Positions 1 to 8,666 of a DNA stretch of 64,000 nt are shown here, in pieces. Position numbers and translations under genes: made by a program. The first letter of the stretch is position 1. Every line of letters begins with the position of its first letter. The notes under the pieces were generated by a model. It was not told the origin of the DNA and did no database searches. It saw nothing but the letters and a program-made list of their open reading frames with translations. The DNA comes from Paraburkholderia podalyriae (GTDB lineage Bacteria > Pseudomonadota > Gammaproteobacteria > Burkholderiales > Burkholderiaceae), in NCBI RefSeq assembly GCF_014397785.1, contig NZ_VZQQ01000006.1:186001-250000 (forward strand). Reading direction: 5' to 3'.

Positions 1-407
1 ACGACGGCGCGGACCACGTGTTCGTCGCGGTGGCCGGCGACGTGTACAGCGAGTACGACTACGCCGCGCTGCACGCACGCGCCGGCCAGCTGAAGGCGCT
101 GCCCGAACCCGGCATGCATCTGGTGATGGTGCCGAATCCGGCGTTTCACCCGAACGGCGACTTTGGTCTCGTCGACGGCATGCTGTCGCTCGAGGCGCAG
201 CCGCGCGTCACGTTCGGCAGTTTCGGGCTGTACGACACGCGCATGTTCCGGCATCTGCCGCGCGGCACGCGGCGCGCGCTGAGCCCGTATTACCGCGGGA
301 CCATCGCGCGTGGGCTCGCGAGCGGCGAGCTGTATGAAGGCGTGTGGGAGAACGTCGGCACGCAGGCGCAGCTGGAAGTGCTCGATCGGCTGTTGCGCTC
401 GCGCTGA
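1..407 (+). CDS. murU: N-acetylmuramate-1-phosphate uridylyltransferase-like nucleotidyltransferase (C-terminal part)
   Basis: This is the 3' part of a sugar-phosphate nucleotidyltransferase; the start lies outside the window and the frame is open from base 3 to a TGA at 405-407. The visible residues include a GDVY segment that fits the metal-binding Asp region of NTP-transferase folds, then HPNGDFGLVDG, then VTFGSFGLYD and a C-terminal YEGVWENVGT, as in the MurU/RmlA-like family. MurU converts MurNAc-1-P and UTP to UDP-MurNAc during peptidoglycan recycling. The assignment to MurU rather than a mannose-1-phosphate guanylyltransferase rests on overall resemblance and on remembered Burkholderiales gene context, so it is probable rather than certain. 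It converges on the ABC transporter gene with a 3-base gap. Confidence 0.75.
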   Translation, partial: DGADHVFVAVAGDVYSEYDYAALHARAGQLKALPEPGMHLVMVPNPAFHPNGDFGLVDGMLSLEAQPRVTFGSFGLYDTRMFRHLPRGTRRALSPYYRGTIARGLASGELYEGVWENVGTQAQLEVLDRLLRSR

Positions 408-410
408 GCT

Positions 411-2309
411 TCACTTCGCCGGGCTCTCGCTCGCGCCGACGGCTTCCGCCCCTTCCACCACCTCCGGTGTCTGCGCGGCGCGCTGCTGCAACGCCCACAT
501 CTGCGCGAACAGACCGTTCGCGCGCAACAGCTCGGCGTGCGTGCCGCGCTCGACGATGCGCCCTTTGTCCATCACGATGATCTGCTGCGCATGCACGACC
601 GTCGACAGCCGGTGCGCGATGATCAGCGTCGTGCGCTCGCGCGCAATCAGGTCGAGCTCATGCTGGATCGCGCGCTCGGAGCGCGAATCGAGCGCGGACG
701 TCGCTTCGTCGAACAGCAGGATCGGCGGATTCTTGAGTATTGTCCGCGCGATCGCGACGCGCTGTTTCTCGCCGCCGGAGAGCTTGAGTCCGCGTTCCCC
801 AACCGGCGTGTCGTAGCCCTTCGGCAGACTCTCGATGAACTCGTGGATATGCGCGGCGCGCGCCGCCGCGATCACTTCGTCGCGCGTCGCCGACGGCCGC
901 CCGTACGCGATGTTGTAGTAGATCGAATCGTTGAACAGCACCGTGTCCTGCGGCACGATGCCGATCGACGCGCGCAGCGAATCCTGCGTGACGTCGCGAA
1001 TATCCTGCCCGTCGATCCGGATCGCGCCGCCCGTCGCGCGGTCGAGATCGTAGAAGCGGAACAGCAGCCGCGCGAGCGTCGACTTGCCCGAGCCGCTATG
1101 GCCGACCACCGCCGTCGTCGTGCCGGCCGCGATCGTGAAGCTCACGCCGTGCAGAATCTGCCGCGCAGGCTCGTACGCGAAACTCACATCGTCGAAGCGC
1201 AGCTGCGCGCCGCTGACCTGCAAGGCCACCGCGTCGGGCGCGTCGGGCACTTCCTGCGGCGCGCCGAGCAGCGAGAACATGCGGTCCATGTCGGTCAGGC
1301 TCTGCTTCAGCTCGCGATAAACCACGCCGAGAAAATTCAACGGAATATACAGCTGCAGCATGAAGGTGTTGATCAGCACCAGGTCGCCGAGCGTCAGACG
1401 CCCGGCCATCACGCCCTGCGTCGCGCGCCAAAGGATGAACACGAGCCCCGTGCCGATGATCGCCTGTTGCCCGAAGTTCAGCGCCGACAGCGAGCGCTGC
1501 GACTTGATCGCCGCCGCGCGATAGCGCTTCAGGTTTTCGTCGTAGCGGCTCGCTTCCCACTCCTCGTTGCCGAAGTACTTGACGGTCTCGTAGTTGAGCA
1601 GCGAGTCGATCGCGCGCGAATTCGCCTTCGAATCGAGCTCGTTCATCGTGCGGCGAAAGTGCGTGCGCCACTCGGTGACCTTCACCGTGAACGCGATGTA
1701 CACCGCGAGCGCGACGAACGTGACGATCGCGTAATAGGCCTCGTATTTGACGACGAAAAAGCCGAGCACGAGACCGACTTCGACGAGCGTCGGCAGGATG
1801 CTGTACAGCGAATAGGAAATCAGCTGCGTGATGCCGCGCGTGCCGCGTTCGATATCGCGCGACATGCCGCCCGTCTGCCGCTCCAGATGAAAGCGCAGCG
1901 ACAGCCCGTGCAGATGGCGGAACACCTTCAGCGCGAGTTGGCGCACCGCGCTTTCGGTCACTTTCGAAAACAGCATTTCGCGCAACTCGGTGAAGAGCGA
2001 CGTCGATAGCCGCACCACCGCATACGCGACCACCAGCAACCCGACGCCGCCGAGCAGTACGATGCCGGGCGCGTCCTGCGCGCGGCCGAGCGCGGTCAGA
2101 TGCCGGACCGACGCGAGACTGTCGACGATACGCTTCATCACGATCGGCACGCCGAGGTTCGCGACCTTTGCGCCGATCAGGCAGCTGAGCGCGAAGCCGA
2201 CCCGCCATTTGTAGGTCGCGAGATACGGCAGCAGCGACAGGATCGTCTGCCAGTCGTTGCGGGGTTGGGTGGAAATCGGCGAGGGTTCGGACGAAGGCGT
2301 GCGGCGCAT
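411..2309 (-). CDS. Atm1/ABCB7-type ABC transporter, fused permease and ATPase
   Basis: The 632-residue half-transporter has an N-terminal six-helix type I exporter domain (about residues 30-330) and a C-terminal ATPase. The ATPase carries all hallmarks: Walker A GHSGSGKST near residue 400, signature LSGGEKQR, Walker B ILLFDEATSALD and the H-loop IAHRLST. The permease segment NSRAIDSLLNYETVKYFGNE closely matches mitochondrial Atm1 and bacterial heavy-metal-tolerance exporters, which move glutathione-linked sulfur or metal species out of the cytoplasm. The frame is open much further upstream (to 2921), but the upstream part lacks family similarity and overlaps yciA on the other strand. The ATG at 2309 (MRRTPSS) gives the usual family length; an alternative ATG lies at 2438. 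Substrate is not deducible here. Confidence 0.88.
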   Translation of the reverse strand: MRRTPSSEPSPISTQPRNDWQTILSLLPYLATYKWRVGFALSCLIGAKVANLGVPIVMKRIVDSLASVRHLTALGRAQDAPGIVLLGGVGLLVVAYAVVRLSTSLFTELREMLFSKVTESAVRQLALKVFRHLHGLSLRFHLERQTGGMSRDIERGTRGITQLISYSLYSILPTLVEVGLVLGFFVVKYEAYYAIVTFVALAVYIAFTVKVTEWRTHFRRTMNELDSKANSRAIDSLLNYETVKYFGNEEWEASRYDENLKRYRAAAIKSQRSLSALNFGQQAIIGTGLVFILWRATQGVMAGRLTLGDLVLINTFMLQLYIPLNFLGVVYRELKQSLTDMDRMFSLLGAPQEVPDAPDAVALQVSGAQLRFDDVSFAYEPARQILHGVSFTIAAGTTTAVVGHSGSGKSTLARLLFRFYDLDRATGGAIRIDGQDIRDVTQDSLRASIGIVPQDTVLFNDSIYYNIAYGRPSATRDEVIAAARAAHIHEFIESLPKGYDTPVGERGLKLSGGEKQRVAIARTILKNPPILLFDEATSALDSRSERAIQHELDLIARERTTLIIAHRLSTVVHAQQIIVMDKGRIVERGTHAELLRANGLFAQMWALQQRAAQTPEVVEGAEAVGASESPAK

Positions 2310-2474
2310 AAATCGTGAGGAGAGTGTGGAACTGCCAGAGTTCGCAGCGGCGCGCGGCTCGCGCGCTTCGCTGGGCGCTTTCCCGTACAATTCCTGATCT
2401 TCGTATTGTCGCAGAAGCCGGCTGGTGCCGCTTTTCATGGCCCACGGTCGAATACGTTTCCCAAGGATGTCCCG

Positions 2475-2870
2475 ATGACCGATCTTCTTCAACTTCCGTC
2501 CAAGCCGTGCGCGCTGCGCGTGATGCCGCAGCCATCGGACGCGAACATTCATGGCGACGTGTTCGGCGGCTGGATCATGGCACAGGTCGACATCGCCGGC
2601 TCGATTCCGGCAAGCCGTCGCGCGAATGGGCGGGTCGCGACGATCGCGGTCAATTCTTTCCTGTTCAAGCAGCCGGTGTTCGTCGGCGATCTGCTCAGCT
2701 TTTACGCGGACATCGTGAAGACCGGCAATACGTCGGTGACGGTGTCGGTCGAGGTCTACGCGCAGCGAATGAGGCTCTCGCAGGAAGTCGTCAAGGTCAC
2801 GGAAGCGATCCTCACCTACGTCGCCACCGACAGCGACCGCCGTCCGCGCGCGCTGCCCGTGCTGGACTGA
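2475..2870 (+). CDS. yciA: YciA-type acyl-CoA thioesterase (hotdog fold)
   Basis: A 131-residue single hotdog-domain thioesterase. The segment ANIHGDVFGGWIMAQVD is the YciA/BACH signature: the Asp of HGDVFGGW is the catalytic residue and the Gly-Gly-Trp lies at the helix start. These enzymes hydrolyse acyl-CoA esters in the cytoplasm and form hexamers of dimers. The start at 2475 has AAGGA 8 bases upstream; an in-frame ATG at 2406 has no such site and would add residues not found in the family. The gene is divergent from the ABC exporter. An inverted repeat (GCTAGCGG at 2889-2896 and CCGCTAGC at 2922-2929) follows the stop and could form a weak terminator. Confidence 0.88.
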   Translation: MTDLLQLPSKPCALRVMPQPSDANIHGDVFGGWIMAQVDIAGSIPASRRANGRVATIAVNSFLFKQPVFVGDLLSFYADIVKTGNTSVTVSVEVYAQRMRLSQEVVKVTEAILTYVATDSDRRPRALPVLD

Positions 2871-2992
2871 GTCTGCGAGGATGCTTAAGCTAGCGGTTCC
2901 ACGCGTCACGCGCCGCGCCACCCGCTAGCCGTTTCAGCCGATCAGCGCACGAGGCCCGGGCGCCCCATAGTCGCTCTTCTAATGGAAACGAG

Positions 2993-3604
2993 ATGAAACT
3001 GATCGGAATGCTCGACTCGCCCTACGTGCGGCGCGTCGCCATCTGCATGAAGCTGCTCGCGCTCGACTTCGAACACCAGTCGATTTCGGTATTCCGCACC
3101 TACGACCAATTCGCGAAGATCAACCCGGTCGTCAAGGCGCCGACGCTCGTCGCCGAAAACGGCGCAATCCTGATGGACTCGACGGTGATCCTGCAGTATC
3201 TGGCGACGCTCGCCGGTCCCACCCAGCTGTTCCCGACGCAAGCCGACGCGGCGTTGCGCGCCGCGCGTCTGACGGGTCTCGCGCTCGCCGCGTGCGAAAA
3301 GAGCGTGCAGATCGTCTATGAGCGCAATCTGCGGCCTCAGGAGAAGCAGCATGAACCGTGGGTCGAGCGCGTGCGCGCGCAACTGCTCGCCGCCTATGCC
3401 GGACTCGAACACGAGTTGGGAGAAGGGCCACTGCCCGATGCACAGCAGCAGTTCAGCGCGGCGGACGTGGCCGTCGCCGTCGCATGGCAGTTCACGCACA
3501 TGATGCTGCCGGAGACGGTCAGCAAGGACGATCATCCGCGGCTCGAGAAGTTTTCCGCGTTCGCGGAAAGCCTGCCAGTGTTCAAGGACACACCGGCGGA
3601 GTGA
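2993..3604 (+). CDS. Glutathione S-transferase family protein
   Basis: A 203-residue soluble GST. The N-terminal thioredoxin-like domain (about 1-78) starts MKLIGMLDSPYVRRVAI, with the Ser of DSPYVRR at the position that usually activates glutathione. It continues with the cis-proline region VVKAPTLV and the glutathione-binding MDSTVIL. The helical C-terminal domain (about 88-200) is typical, with FSAADVAVA near the end. The order resembles YfcF/YibF-like bacterial GSTs, whose substrates are mostly unknown. The start has a weak GGAAACGAG leader. The 3' end converges on the GGDEF/EAL gene, with a short repeat between them. Confidence 0.85.
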   Translation: MKLIGMLDSPYVRRVAICMKLLALDFEHQSISVFRTYDQFAKINPVVKAPTLVAENGAILMDSTVILQYLATLAGPTQLFPTQADAALRAARLTGLALAACEKSVQIVYERNLRPQEKQHEPWVERVRAQLLAAYAGLEHELGEGPLPDAQQQFSAADVAVAVAWQFTHMMLPETVSKDDHPRLEKFSAFAESLPVFKDTPAE

Positions 3605-3620
3605 CCGGCGGCTAATGCAA

Positions 3621-3650
3621 CACGCGGCACCACGCGGCACCACGCGGCGC
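3621..3650. repeat. Three tandem copies of a 10-bp unit
   Basis: CACGCGGCAC, CACGCGGCAC and CACGCGGCGC follow one another exactly in the 83-base gap between the converging GST and GGDEF/EAL genes. No coding role is possible on either strand. It looks like a small slippage-type repeat. Confidence 0.85.
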
Positions 3651-3687
3651 CCGGCGGCGACACCGGGCACCGCACGTCACGCTCGCC

Positions 3688-6600
3688 TCACGCCGGCTCC
3701 AGCTCCCGCACCAACCCGCCGTGCAGCAGCTCGGAAATCGCTTCCGTCGATAGCGGCCTGGCGAAATAGAAGCCCTGCATTTCGTCGCACGCGCGTTCCT
3801 TCAGGAACTCGAGTTGCGCGGACGTTTCCACGCCCTCGGCGATCACCTGCAGCTTCAGCGAATGCGCGAGCGCGATGATCGCCGACGTGATCGTCTCGTC
3901 GTCGCCCGACACACCGATATCCGATACGAACGAGCGGTCGATCTTCAACCGGTCCACCGGGAAGCGCTTCAGATAGCTGAGGCTCGAATAGCCGGTGCCG
4001 AAGTCGTCGATCGCGAGACCGATGCCGAGCGCGTGCAGCTCGTTGAGCATCGACACCGCTTCTTCCGCGTTGCGCATGATCGTGCTTTCGGTCAGCTCGA
4101 GTTCGAGATACTTCGGTTCGAGCCCTGTCTCGTCGAGCACCTGCATGACGAGCTTCGCGATATCGCGCTGCTGGAACACGCGCGCGGACAGATTCACCGA
4201 CACGCGTGCCGGCGGCAAGCCCTGATCCTGCCACGCCTTGTTCTGGCGGCATGCCTCGCGCAGCACCCACTCCGACAGCGGCCCGATCAGCCCGCTTTCC
4301 TCGGCCAGCGGAATGAACGACGACGGTGGCACGAGCCCGACCTCGGGATCGTGCCAGCGCACCAGCGCCTCGATACCGACGATCTGTCCGCTGCCGATAT
4401 CGACCTGCGGCTGATAGTGCAACAAGAACTCCTTGTCGCGCAGCGCGCGGCGCAGGCGTCGTTCGAGATTCAGGCGCGCGCCCGCGCTCGCGTTCATCTC
4501 CGGCTGATAGAACTGGAAAGTGTTGCGTCCCATGTCCTTCGCGCGGTACATCGCGACGTCGGCCTTCTTCATCAGCGTTTCGGCATCCTCGCCGTCCTGT
4601 GGGAACAGGCTCGCGCCCATGCTGCAGCCGACGTACAGCTCGGTGCCGTCGAGCCACACCGGCTCGGCGATCGACGCACGCGCGCGCTCCATCCACGTGA
4701 TCAGCGATTGCTCGTCGACGGTGTCGGTCATCACGATCACGAACTCGTCGCCGCCGTGGCGCGCAACCGTGTCGCTGGTGCGCGAGCAGCGCGCGAGCCG
4801 TTCGGCGACCACGCCGAGCAGCCGGTCGCCGACGCTATGGCCGAGGCTGTCGTTGACGTTCTTGAAGCCGTCGAGATCGAGGAACACGACCGCGACGCCC
4901 GTATGGTGCCGCTGCGCGACGACGAGCGCATGTTCGAGTCTGTCGCGCAGCAGGTTGCGATTCGGCAGCCGCGTGAGGCCGTCGTAGTTGGCCTGGTATT
5001 CGAGCTGTTCCTGATAGCGGATCAGCTCGGTCACGTCGTTGATCACGCCGATATGATGCGTGATCACGCCTTCCGCGTTCGGCACCGGCGCGATGAACAG
5101 CTGATTCCAGAACAGCGCGCCGTCCTTGCGATAGTTGCGCACCACCGCGCTGACCTCGCGATTCGCCGCGAGCGCCTCGCGGATCAACGCGACGCCTTCC
5201 TGGTCACGGTCGTCGCGTTGCAGCACGCGGCAGTCGTGGCCGATCACCTCGGCGGGATCGTAGCCGGTGATGCGCATGAACGCCGGATTTACGTATTCGA
5301 TCAGATTGCCCGACGGCGACGGCGCGGTGATCAGGATCGCGTTGACGCTCGCGTCGAGTGCACGGCTTTGCAGACGCAGCGCGAGATCGGCGCGCTTGCG
5401 CTCGGTGATGTCGGTGTACGAGCCCAGCACGCCGATCACCTGGCCGTCGCCGTCGGTGAACGGCAGCTTGCTCGTGACCGTCGTGCGATGCACGCCGTCG
5501 ATCACGAAGTCGACCTCGAAGTTCATCTTCGGCACGCCGGTGCTCACGACTTCGCGATCGTGCCCGGTCAACAGATCGGCGAACGCGCGCCACGCCAGAT
5601 CGGCGTCGGTCTTGCCGACCACCTGCTCGGGATACGCGAGCCCCGCATCGCGCGCGAACGCCATGTTGCAACCGAGATAGCGCGAGTTCAGGTCCTTCCA
5701 GAAGATGCGCTGCGGAATGTTGTCGATCACCGCTTCGAGCATCTGATTCGAGCGCTGCGCTTCTGCTTCGGCGTTGATCTGGTCGGTCACGTCGTCCGCC
5801 AGCACGAAGGAGGCGTCGCGGCCCATGAAGTTCAGCGCGTGATACGACACGTTCACGCTGAAGATCGAGCCGTCCTTGCGCCGATGCCGCCAGACGCCCG
5901 CCATCGTGTGGCTCTGACGGAGGTCGGCGCTGCGGTGCAGATGCGTCTCCAGGCGGCCGATTCCGGAGTTCGGGCGGATCGCCCGGATCGTCATGCCGAG
6001 AAACTCGCTTTCCGTGTAGCCGTATTGCTGGATCGCGGCCTTGTTGACGGCGAGAAAGCGCAGCGTGTCGCGATCGATGATGTACATCGGCACCGTGTGA
6101 TCGTCGAACAGGCTGCGAAAACGCTCGTCGTTGCGCACCAGCGCGCGGGCGCTGCGCAGCTTCTCGCGAGCGCTGTTCTCGCGCGCGCCGACGGTCAGGA
6201 ACAGTAGCGCGCTGCCGGTGAGCATCGTCACGAGCAGCACGAACATCGCGCGCTCGCTGTCGCTCGCCGATGCCGCGAGCGAGGTCTGCAACGAGCGGTT
6301 TTCCTCGCTGCGCAACGTGGCGAGCGCGACTTCGACACGCTCGAGCGCGAGGCCGAGATGCGAATCTGGCGGCGCGGTGTCGACGGAGCGGTCGACGGAT
6401 GCGTCGAATGGCGCGTCGAAAGGGGCCGCGTCCGACGCCGCGCCGGCGGCGCCGCGCACACCGCTCGCGTCGCTGCGCAGCGCGTGCTCGATATCGTCCT
6501 GCAACCCGTGCCGCGCCGCGCTCAGGCTGGCGAGCGCCGCCGACATGTACGGCTCGCTCGCGAGTTCGTCGCGCAGTGCGCGCTCGCGGCTCGCGAGTGT

Positions 6601-6855
6601 TTCCGTCATCGAAGCGGCCGCGTCGGGCGGCACCGGCTTGCCCGATGCCTTCAGGCGGTGCAGCGCGGCTAGCGCATTAGCGAGCGCGGCGTGATACGCA
6701 TCGAGGTTCTGGTGCACGCTGGTCGAGCGCTGCAGGCGCGCATCGGCGTCGCGCTGCCCGCGAATCTGCGTGTACGCGACGAACGCGTTCGCACCGACCG
6801 CGACGACCACGACTGCGATATTGATCAGCAGCCGCTTCGAAAAATAAGGAATCAT
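3688..6855 (-). CDS. Membrane-anchored PAS-PAS-PAS-GGDEF-EAL cyclic-di-GMP protein
   Basis: A 1055-residue cyclic-di-GMP signalling protein. An N-terminal helix (about 8-28) and a second helix (about 204-224) bracket a probable periplasmic sensor region rich in Ala and Asp. Three PAS domains follow (about 245-355, 370-490 and 500-615), two ending in the usual D-I-T-E/DVT motifs. The GGDEF domain near residue 700 reads HGGDEF, so the cyclase site is intact. The EAL domain from about 800 has IEALVRW, ELTEST and DDFGTGYSSL, with IDRSF and IAEGVE, so the phosphodiesterase residues also look intact. Which activity dominates cannot be told from sequence. The ATG at 6855 is chosen because the first membrane helix begins right after it; the upstream open frame has no family character. 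Confidence 0.9.
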   Translation of the reverse strand: MIPYFSKRLLINIAVVVVAVGANAFVAYTQIRGQRDADARLQRSTSVHQNLDAYHAALANALAALHRLKASGKPVPPDAAASMTETLASRERALRDELASEPYMSAALASLSAARHGLQDDIEHALRSDASGVRGAAGAASDAAPFDAPFDASVDRSVDTAPPDSHLGLALERVEVALATLRSEENRSLQTSLAASASDSERAMFVLLVTMLTGSALLFLTVGARENSAREKLRSARALVRNDERFRSLFDDHTVPMYIIDRDTLRFLAVNKAAIQQYGYTESEFLGMTIRAIRPNSGIGRLETHLHRSADLRQSHTMAGVWRHRRKDGSIFSVNVSYHALNFMGRDASFVLADDVTDQINAEAEAQRSNQMLEAVIDNIPQRIFWKDLNSRYLGCNMAFARDAGLAYPEQVVGKTDADLAWRAFADLLTGHDREVVSTGVPKMNFEVDFVIDGVHRTTVTSKLPFTDGDGQVIGVLGSYTDITERKRADLALRLQSRALDASVNAILITAPSPSGNLIEYVNPAFMRITGYDPAEVIGHDCRVLQRDDRDQEGVALIREALAANREVSAVVRNYRKDGALFWNQLFIAPVPNAEGVITHHIGVINDVTELIRYQEQLEYQANYDGLTRLPNRNLLRDRLEHALVVAQRHHTGVAVVFLDLDGFKNVNDSLGHSVGDRLLGVVAERLARCSRTSDTVARHGGDEFVIVMTDTVDEQSLITWMERARASIAEPVWLDGTELYVGCSMGASLFPQDGEDAETLMKKADVAMYRAKDMGRNTFQFYQPEMNASAGARLNLERRLRRALRDKEFLLHYQPQVDIGSGQIVGIEALVRWHDPEVGLVPPSSFIPLAEESGLIGPLSEWVLREACRQNKAWQDQGLPPARVSVNLSARVFQQRDIAKLVMQVLDETGLEPKYLELELTESTIMRNAEEAVSMLNELHALGIGLAIDDFGTGYSSLSYLKRFPVDRLKIDRSFVSDIGVSGDDETITSAIIALAHSLKLQVIAEGVETSAQLEFLKERACDEMQGFYFARPLSTEAISELLHGGLVRELEPA

Positions 6856-7037
6856 GGGTTCCGAACGTTCAATCGTTCCGAGGGCGGGAGCGCGCGCTCG
6901 CGGTCGGTGCGTCGGGCCGCATCGATGCAATTCTTTTACGCGCCAACCTTTGGATATCGGCAGCGATCGGAAGCGGGTTGAGGGTCGGCGTGAAAAAAAC
7001 TGAGGATTGGGGAAAGGCTGCACGTAGTTCCGGGGCG

Positions 7038-7093
7038 CCTGGCCGGCCGCACCTGGCCGGCCGCGCCTAGCCGGCCGCACCTAGCCGGCCGCT
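7038..7093. repeat. Four tandem 14-bp repeats containing GGCCGGCC
   Basis: Units at 7038, 7052, 7066 and 7080 read CCTGGCCGGCCGCA, CCTGGCCGGCCGCG, CCTAGCCGGCCGCA and CCTAGCCGGCCGCT. Each holds the 8-base palindrome formed by GCCGGC and its flanks, so the array can fold on either strand. The last unit supplies the final codons and TAG stop of the nitrate-reductase-associated gene read on the minus strand. Confidence 0.9.
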
Positions 7094-7557
7094 CCAAATT
7101 CCTTCATCGCCGGCACGAAATCGTGGTTCGCCTCGGGCTTGCGCGACAGCTTCGCGAGCACATAGCGCTTGAATGGATCGAGCTCGGCCCAGCGCACGAC
7201 GCTCGGCGCGGCGAGGCCGGCCAGCCCCGCCTGATGCGCGACACCGTCGGGCACGCTGTCGGTTTGACGCCAGGCCGGCGACTCCTCCGGCGTGAACCAC
7301 TCGGGTTCGACGTTCGCGTGCGTGCGCAGCATTTCGAACAGCGCGTGATCGAAATTCGGCTCGATCTGCGTATCGTCTTCGACCGGGAAACGCGCGAGCA
7401 GCTTGCGGTCTTCGAGCGGCAGCTGCTGCCATTGCGCGAGCGTGATGCGCAGCCCGAAACGGTCGAGATTGAAGCGCACCGACATCGGGATATAAGTGAA
7501 ATTCTCCGAAGACGCGACTTCGAAGTCGAACAGAAGCGGTGCTTCGTTGAGTCCCAT
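7081..7557 (-). CDS. Nitrate reductase-associated protein family
   Basis: A 158-residue soluble protein beginning MGLNEAPLLFDFE, with FTYIPMSVRFNLD, LAQWQQLPLEDRKLL and ELDPFKRYVLAKLSR. This matches the small conserved family (Pfam Nitr_red_assoc) often found beside nitrate assimilation or molybdoenzyme genes; the biochemical role is not established. AAGGAG lies 7 bases before the ATG. The gene is divergent from fdhD, another molybdoenzyme maturation gene, which supports a link to molybdoenzyme metabolism even though no nitrate reductase or formate dehydrogenase subunit is in the window. The stop codon lies in a 14-bp tandem repeat array. Confidence 0.8.
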   Translation of the reverse strand: MGLNEAPLLFDFEVASSENFTYIPMSVRFNLDRFGLRITLAQWQQLPLEDRKLLARFPVEDDTQIEPNFDHALFEMLRTHANVEPEWFTPEESPAWRQTDSVPDGVAHQAGLAGLAAPSVVRWAELDPFKRYVLAKLSRKPEANHDFVPAMKEFGAAG

Positions 7558-7715
7558 GTCAGTGCTCCTTGTCGATGGCGGACAGCGTGCGGGCGTCGCT
7601 TGAGGTATTTTAGAACCTTATTCGCGCGACGGCGGCCCGCGCGACGGCCGCCGCAGAGCATACGGCGAGCCCGGCGGGCACTTGAACGCGCGGCATGGTA
7701 CAGGAGTGAAGCAGC

Positions 7716-8600
7716 TTGAACGGACAGCAAAACGGGCGCCAGACCGGGCGGGCGAACGATCAGCCCCACGCCCTCGACACCGACGAACAACCCGGCGCGG
7801 TGCAACTCGAAGTGCGCCGCCATCGCGGCGCGGTGGTTGAAACCGCCACCGATCACGTCGGCCAGGAGTGGCCGGTCGCGCTCGTGTTCAACGGCATCTC
7901 GCACGCGGTGATGATGTGCACGCCGCGCGATCTCGAAGCGTTCGCGGTCGGCTTCGCGATTTCGGAGGGGATCGTCGAGCGCGGCAGCGACATTCAGGAC
8001 ATCGAGGTCGAACTGCACGAGCACGGCGAGTTGCCGCATGCCGAGGTGCAGTTGCAGGTCGTGCAGCAGGCGTTCGCCGGTTTGAAGGAAAGGCGCCGCG
8101 CGCTCGCCGGGCGCACCGGCTGCGGCGTGTGCGGCATCGAAAGCATCGATCTGCTGGATCTGAAACCGCAGCGTGTACCCGACACTGGCTTCTTGCAGCG
8201 GCTCGCGCCCGATGCGATCGCACGCGCCGCGCGCGCGCTGCCCGAGCACCAGGCGCTCACTCGTTTGACGGGCGGCCTGCACGCGGCCGCGTGGTGTGAT
8301 GCGCAAGGCGCGATCCACTATGCATTCGAGGACGTCGGCCGCCACAACGCGCTCGACAAGCTGATCGGCCAGCTCGTGCTCGACCGCGCCGATACGCGCG
8401 ACGGTTTCGTGTTTCTATCGAGCCGCGCGAGCTACGAGCTGGTACGCAAGGCCGCGCGCGTCGACGTGCCGATGGTCGCGACGATCTCGGCGCCGTCGTC
8501 GCTCGCGATTGCGATCGCGCGTGAGGCAGGCGTGCGGCTCGTGAGCTTCTGCCGCGAAGGCAGCTACGTCGATTACGACACGTGGCAGCCGCAGGTTTAA
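7716..8600 (+). CDS. fdhD: Formate dehydrogenase accessory sulfurtransferase FdhD
   Basis: A 294-residue FdhD. The conserved loop TGCGVCG places the two active cysteines at residues 136 and 139 (Cys121 and Cys124 in E. coli). Other family blocks are FNGISHAVMMCTPRDLE, FEDVGRHNALDKLIG and LSSRASYELV. FdhD passes sulfur from IscS to the bis-MGD molybdenum cofactor and so activates formate dehydrogenases. No ATG fits: a TTG at 7716 sits 9 bases after AGGAG, and the next ATG would remove the conserved N-terminal third. An ATG-initiated 4-codon reading frame (7695-7709) overlaps the ribosome site and could be incidental. Confidence 0.93.
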   Translation: MNGQQNGRQTGRANDQPHALDTDEQPGAVQLEVRRHRGAVVETATDHVGQEWPVALVFNGISHAVMMCTPRDLEAFAVGFAISEGIVERGSDIQDIEVELHEHGELPHAEVQLQVVQQAFAGLKERRRALAGRTGCGVCGIESIDLLDLKPQRVPDTGFLQRLAPDAIARAARALPEHQALTRLTGGLHAAAWCDAQGAIHYAFEDVGRHNALDKLIGQLVLDRADTRDGFVFLSSRASYELVRKAARVDVPMVATISAPSSLAIAIAREAGVRLVSFCREGSYVDYDTWQPQV

Positions 8601-8666
8601 GCGATTGAAGCTGCGCAGCGGCGATTCACCGGCAACGCACCCGAATCCCGCCTGCGCCGCCCGCCG

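Noticed and set aside
537..2009. Long plus-strand reading frame opposite the ABC transporter
   Set aside because: It is an antisense shadow of a G/C-rich gene: composition is dominated by Arg, Ala and Gln, with no motif, while the minus strand holds all ABC hallmarks.
2310..2921. N-terminal extension of the ABC transporter frame
   Set aside because: It overlaps yciA on the other strand, has no membrane helix or similarity, and the ATG at 2309 gives the family length.
2889..2929. GCTAGCGG/CCGCTAGC inverted repeat as an operator of the GST gene
   Set aside because: The 25-base loop and position right after yciA make a weak terminator or chance repeat more likely; no further support.
3814..6207. 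Plus-strand frame of about 800 codons opposite the GGDEF/EAL gene
   Set aside because: His/Arg/Asp-rich shadow composition with no domain; the minus-strand gene has intact GGDEF and EAL motifs.
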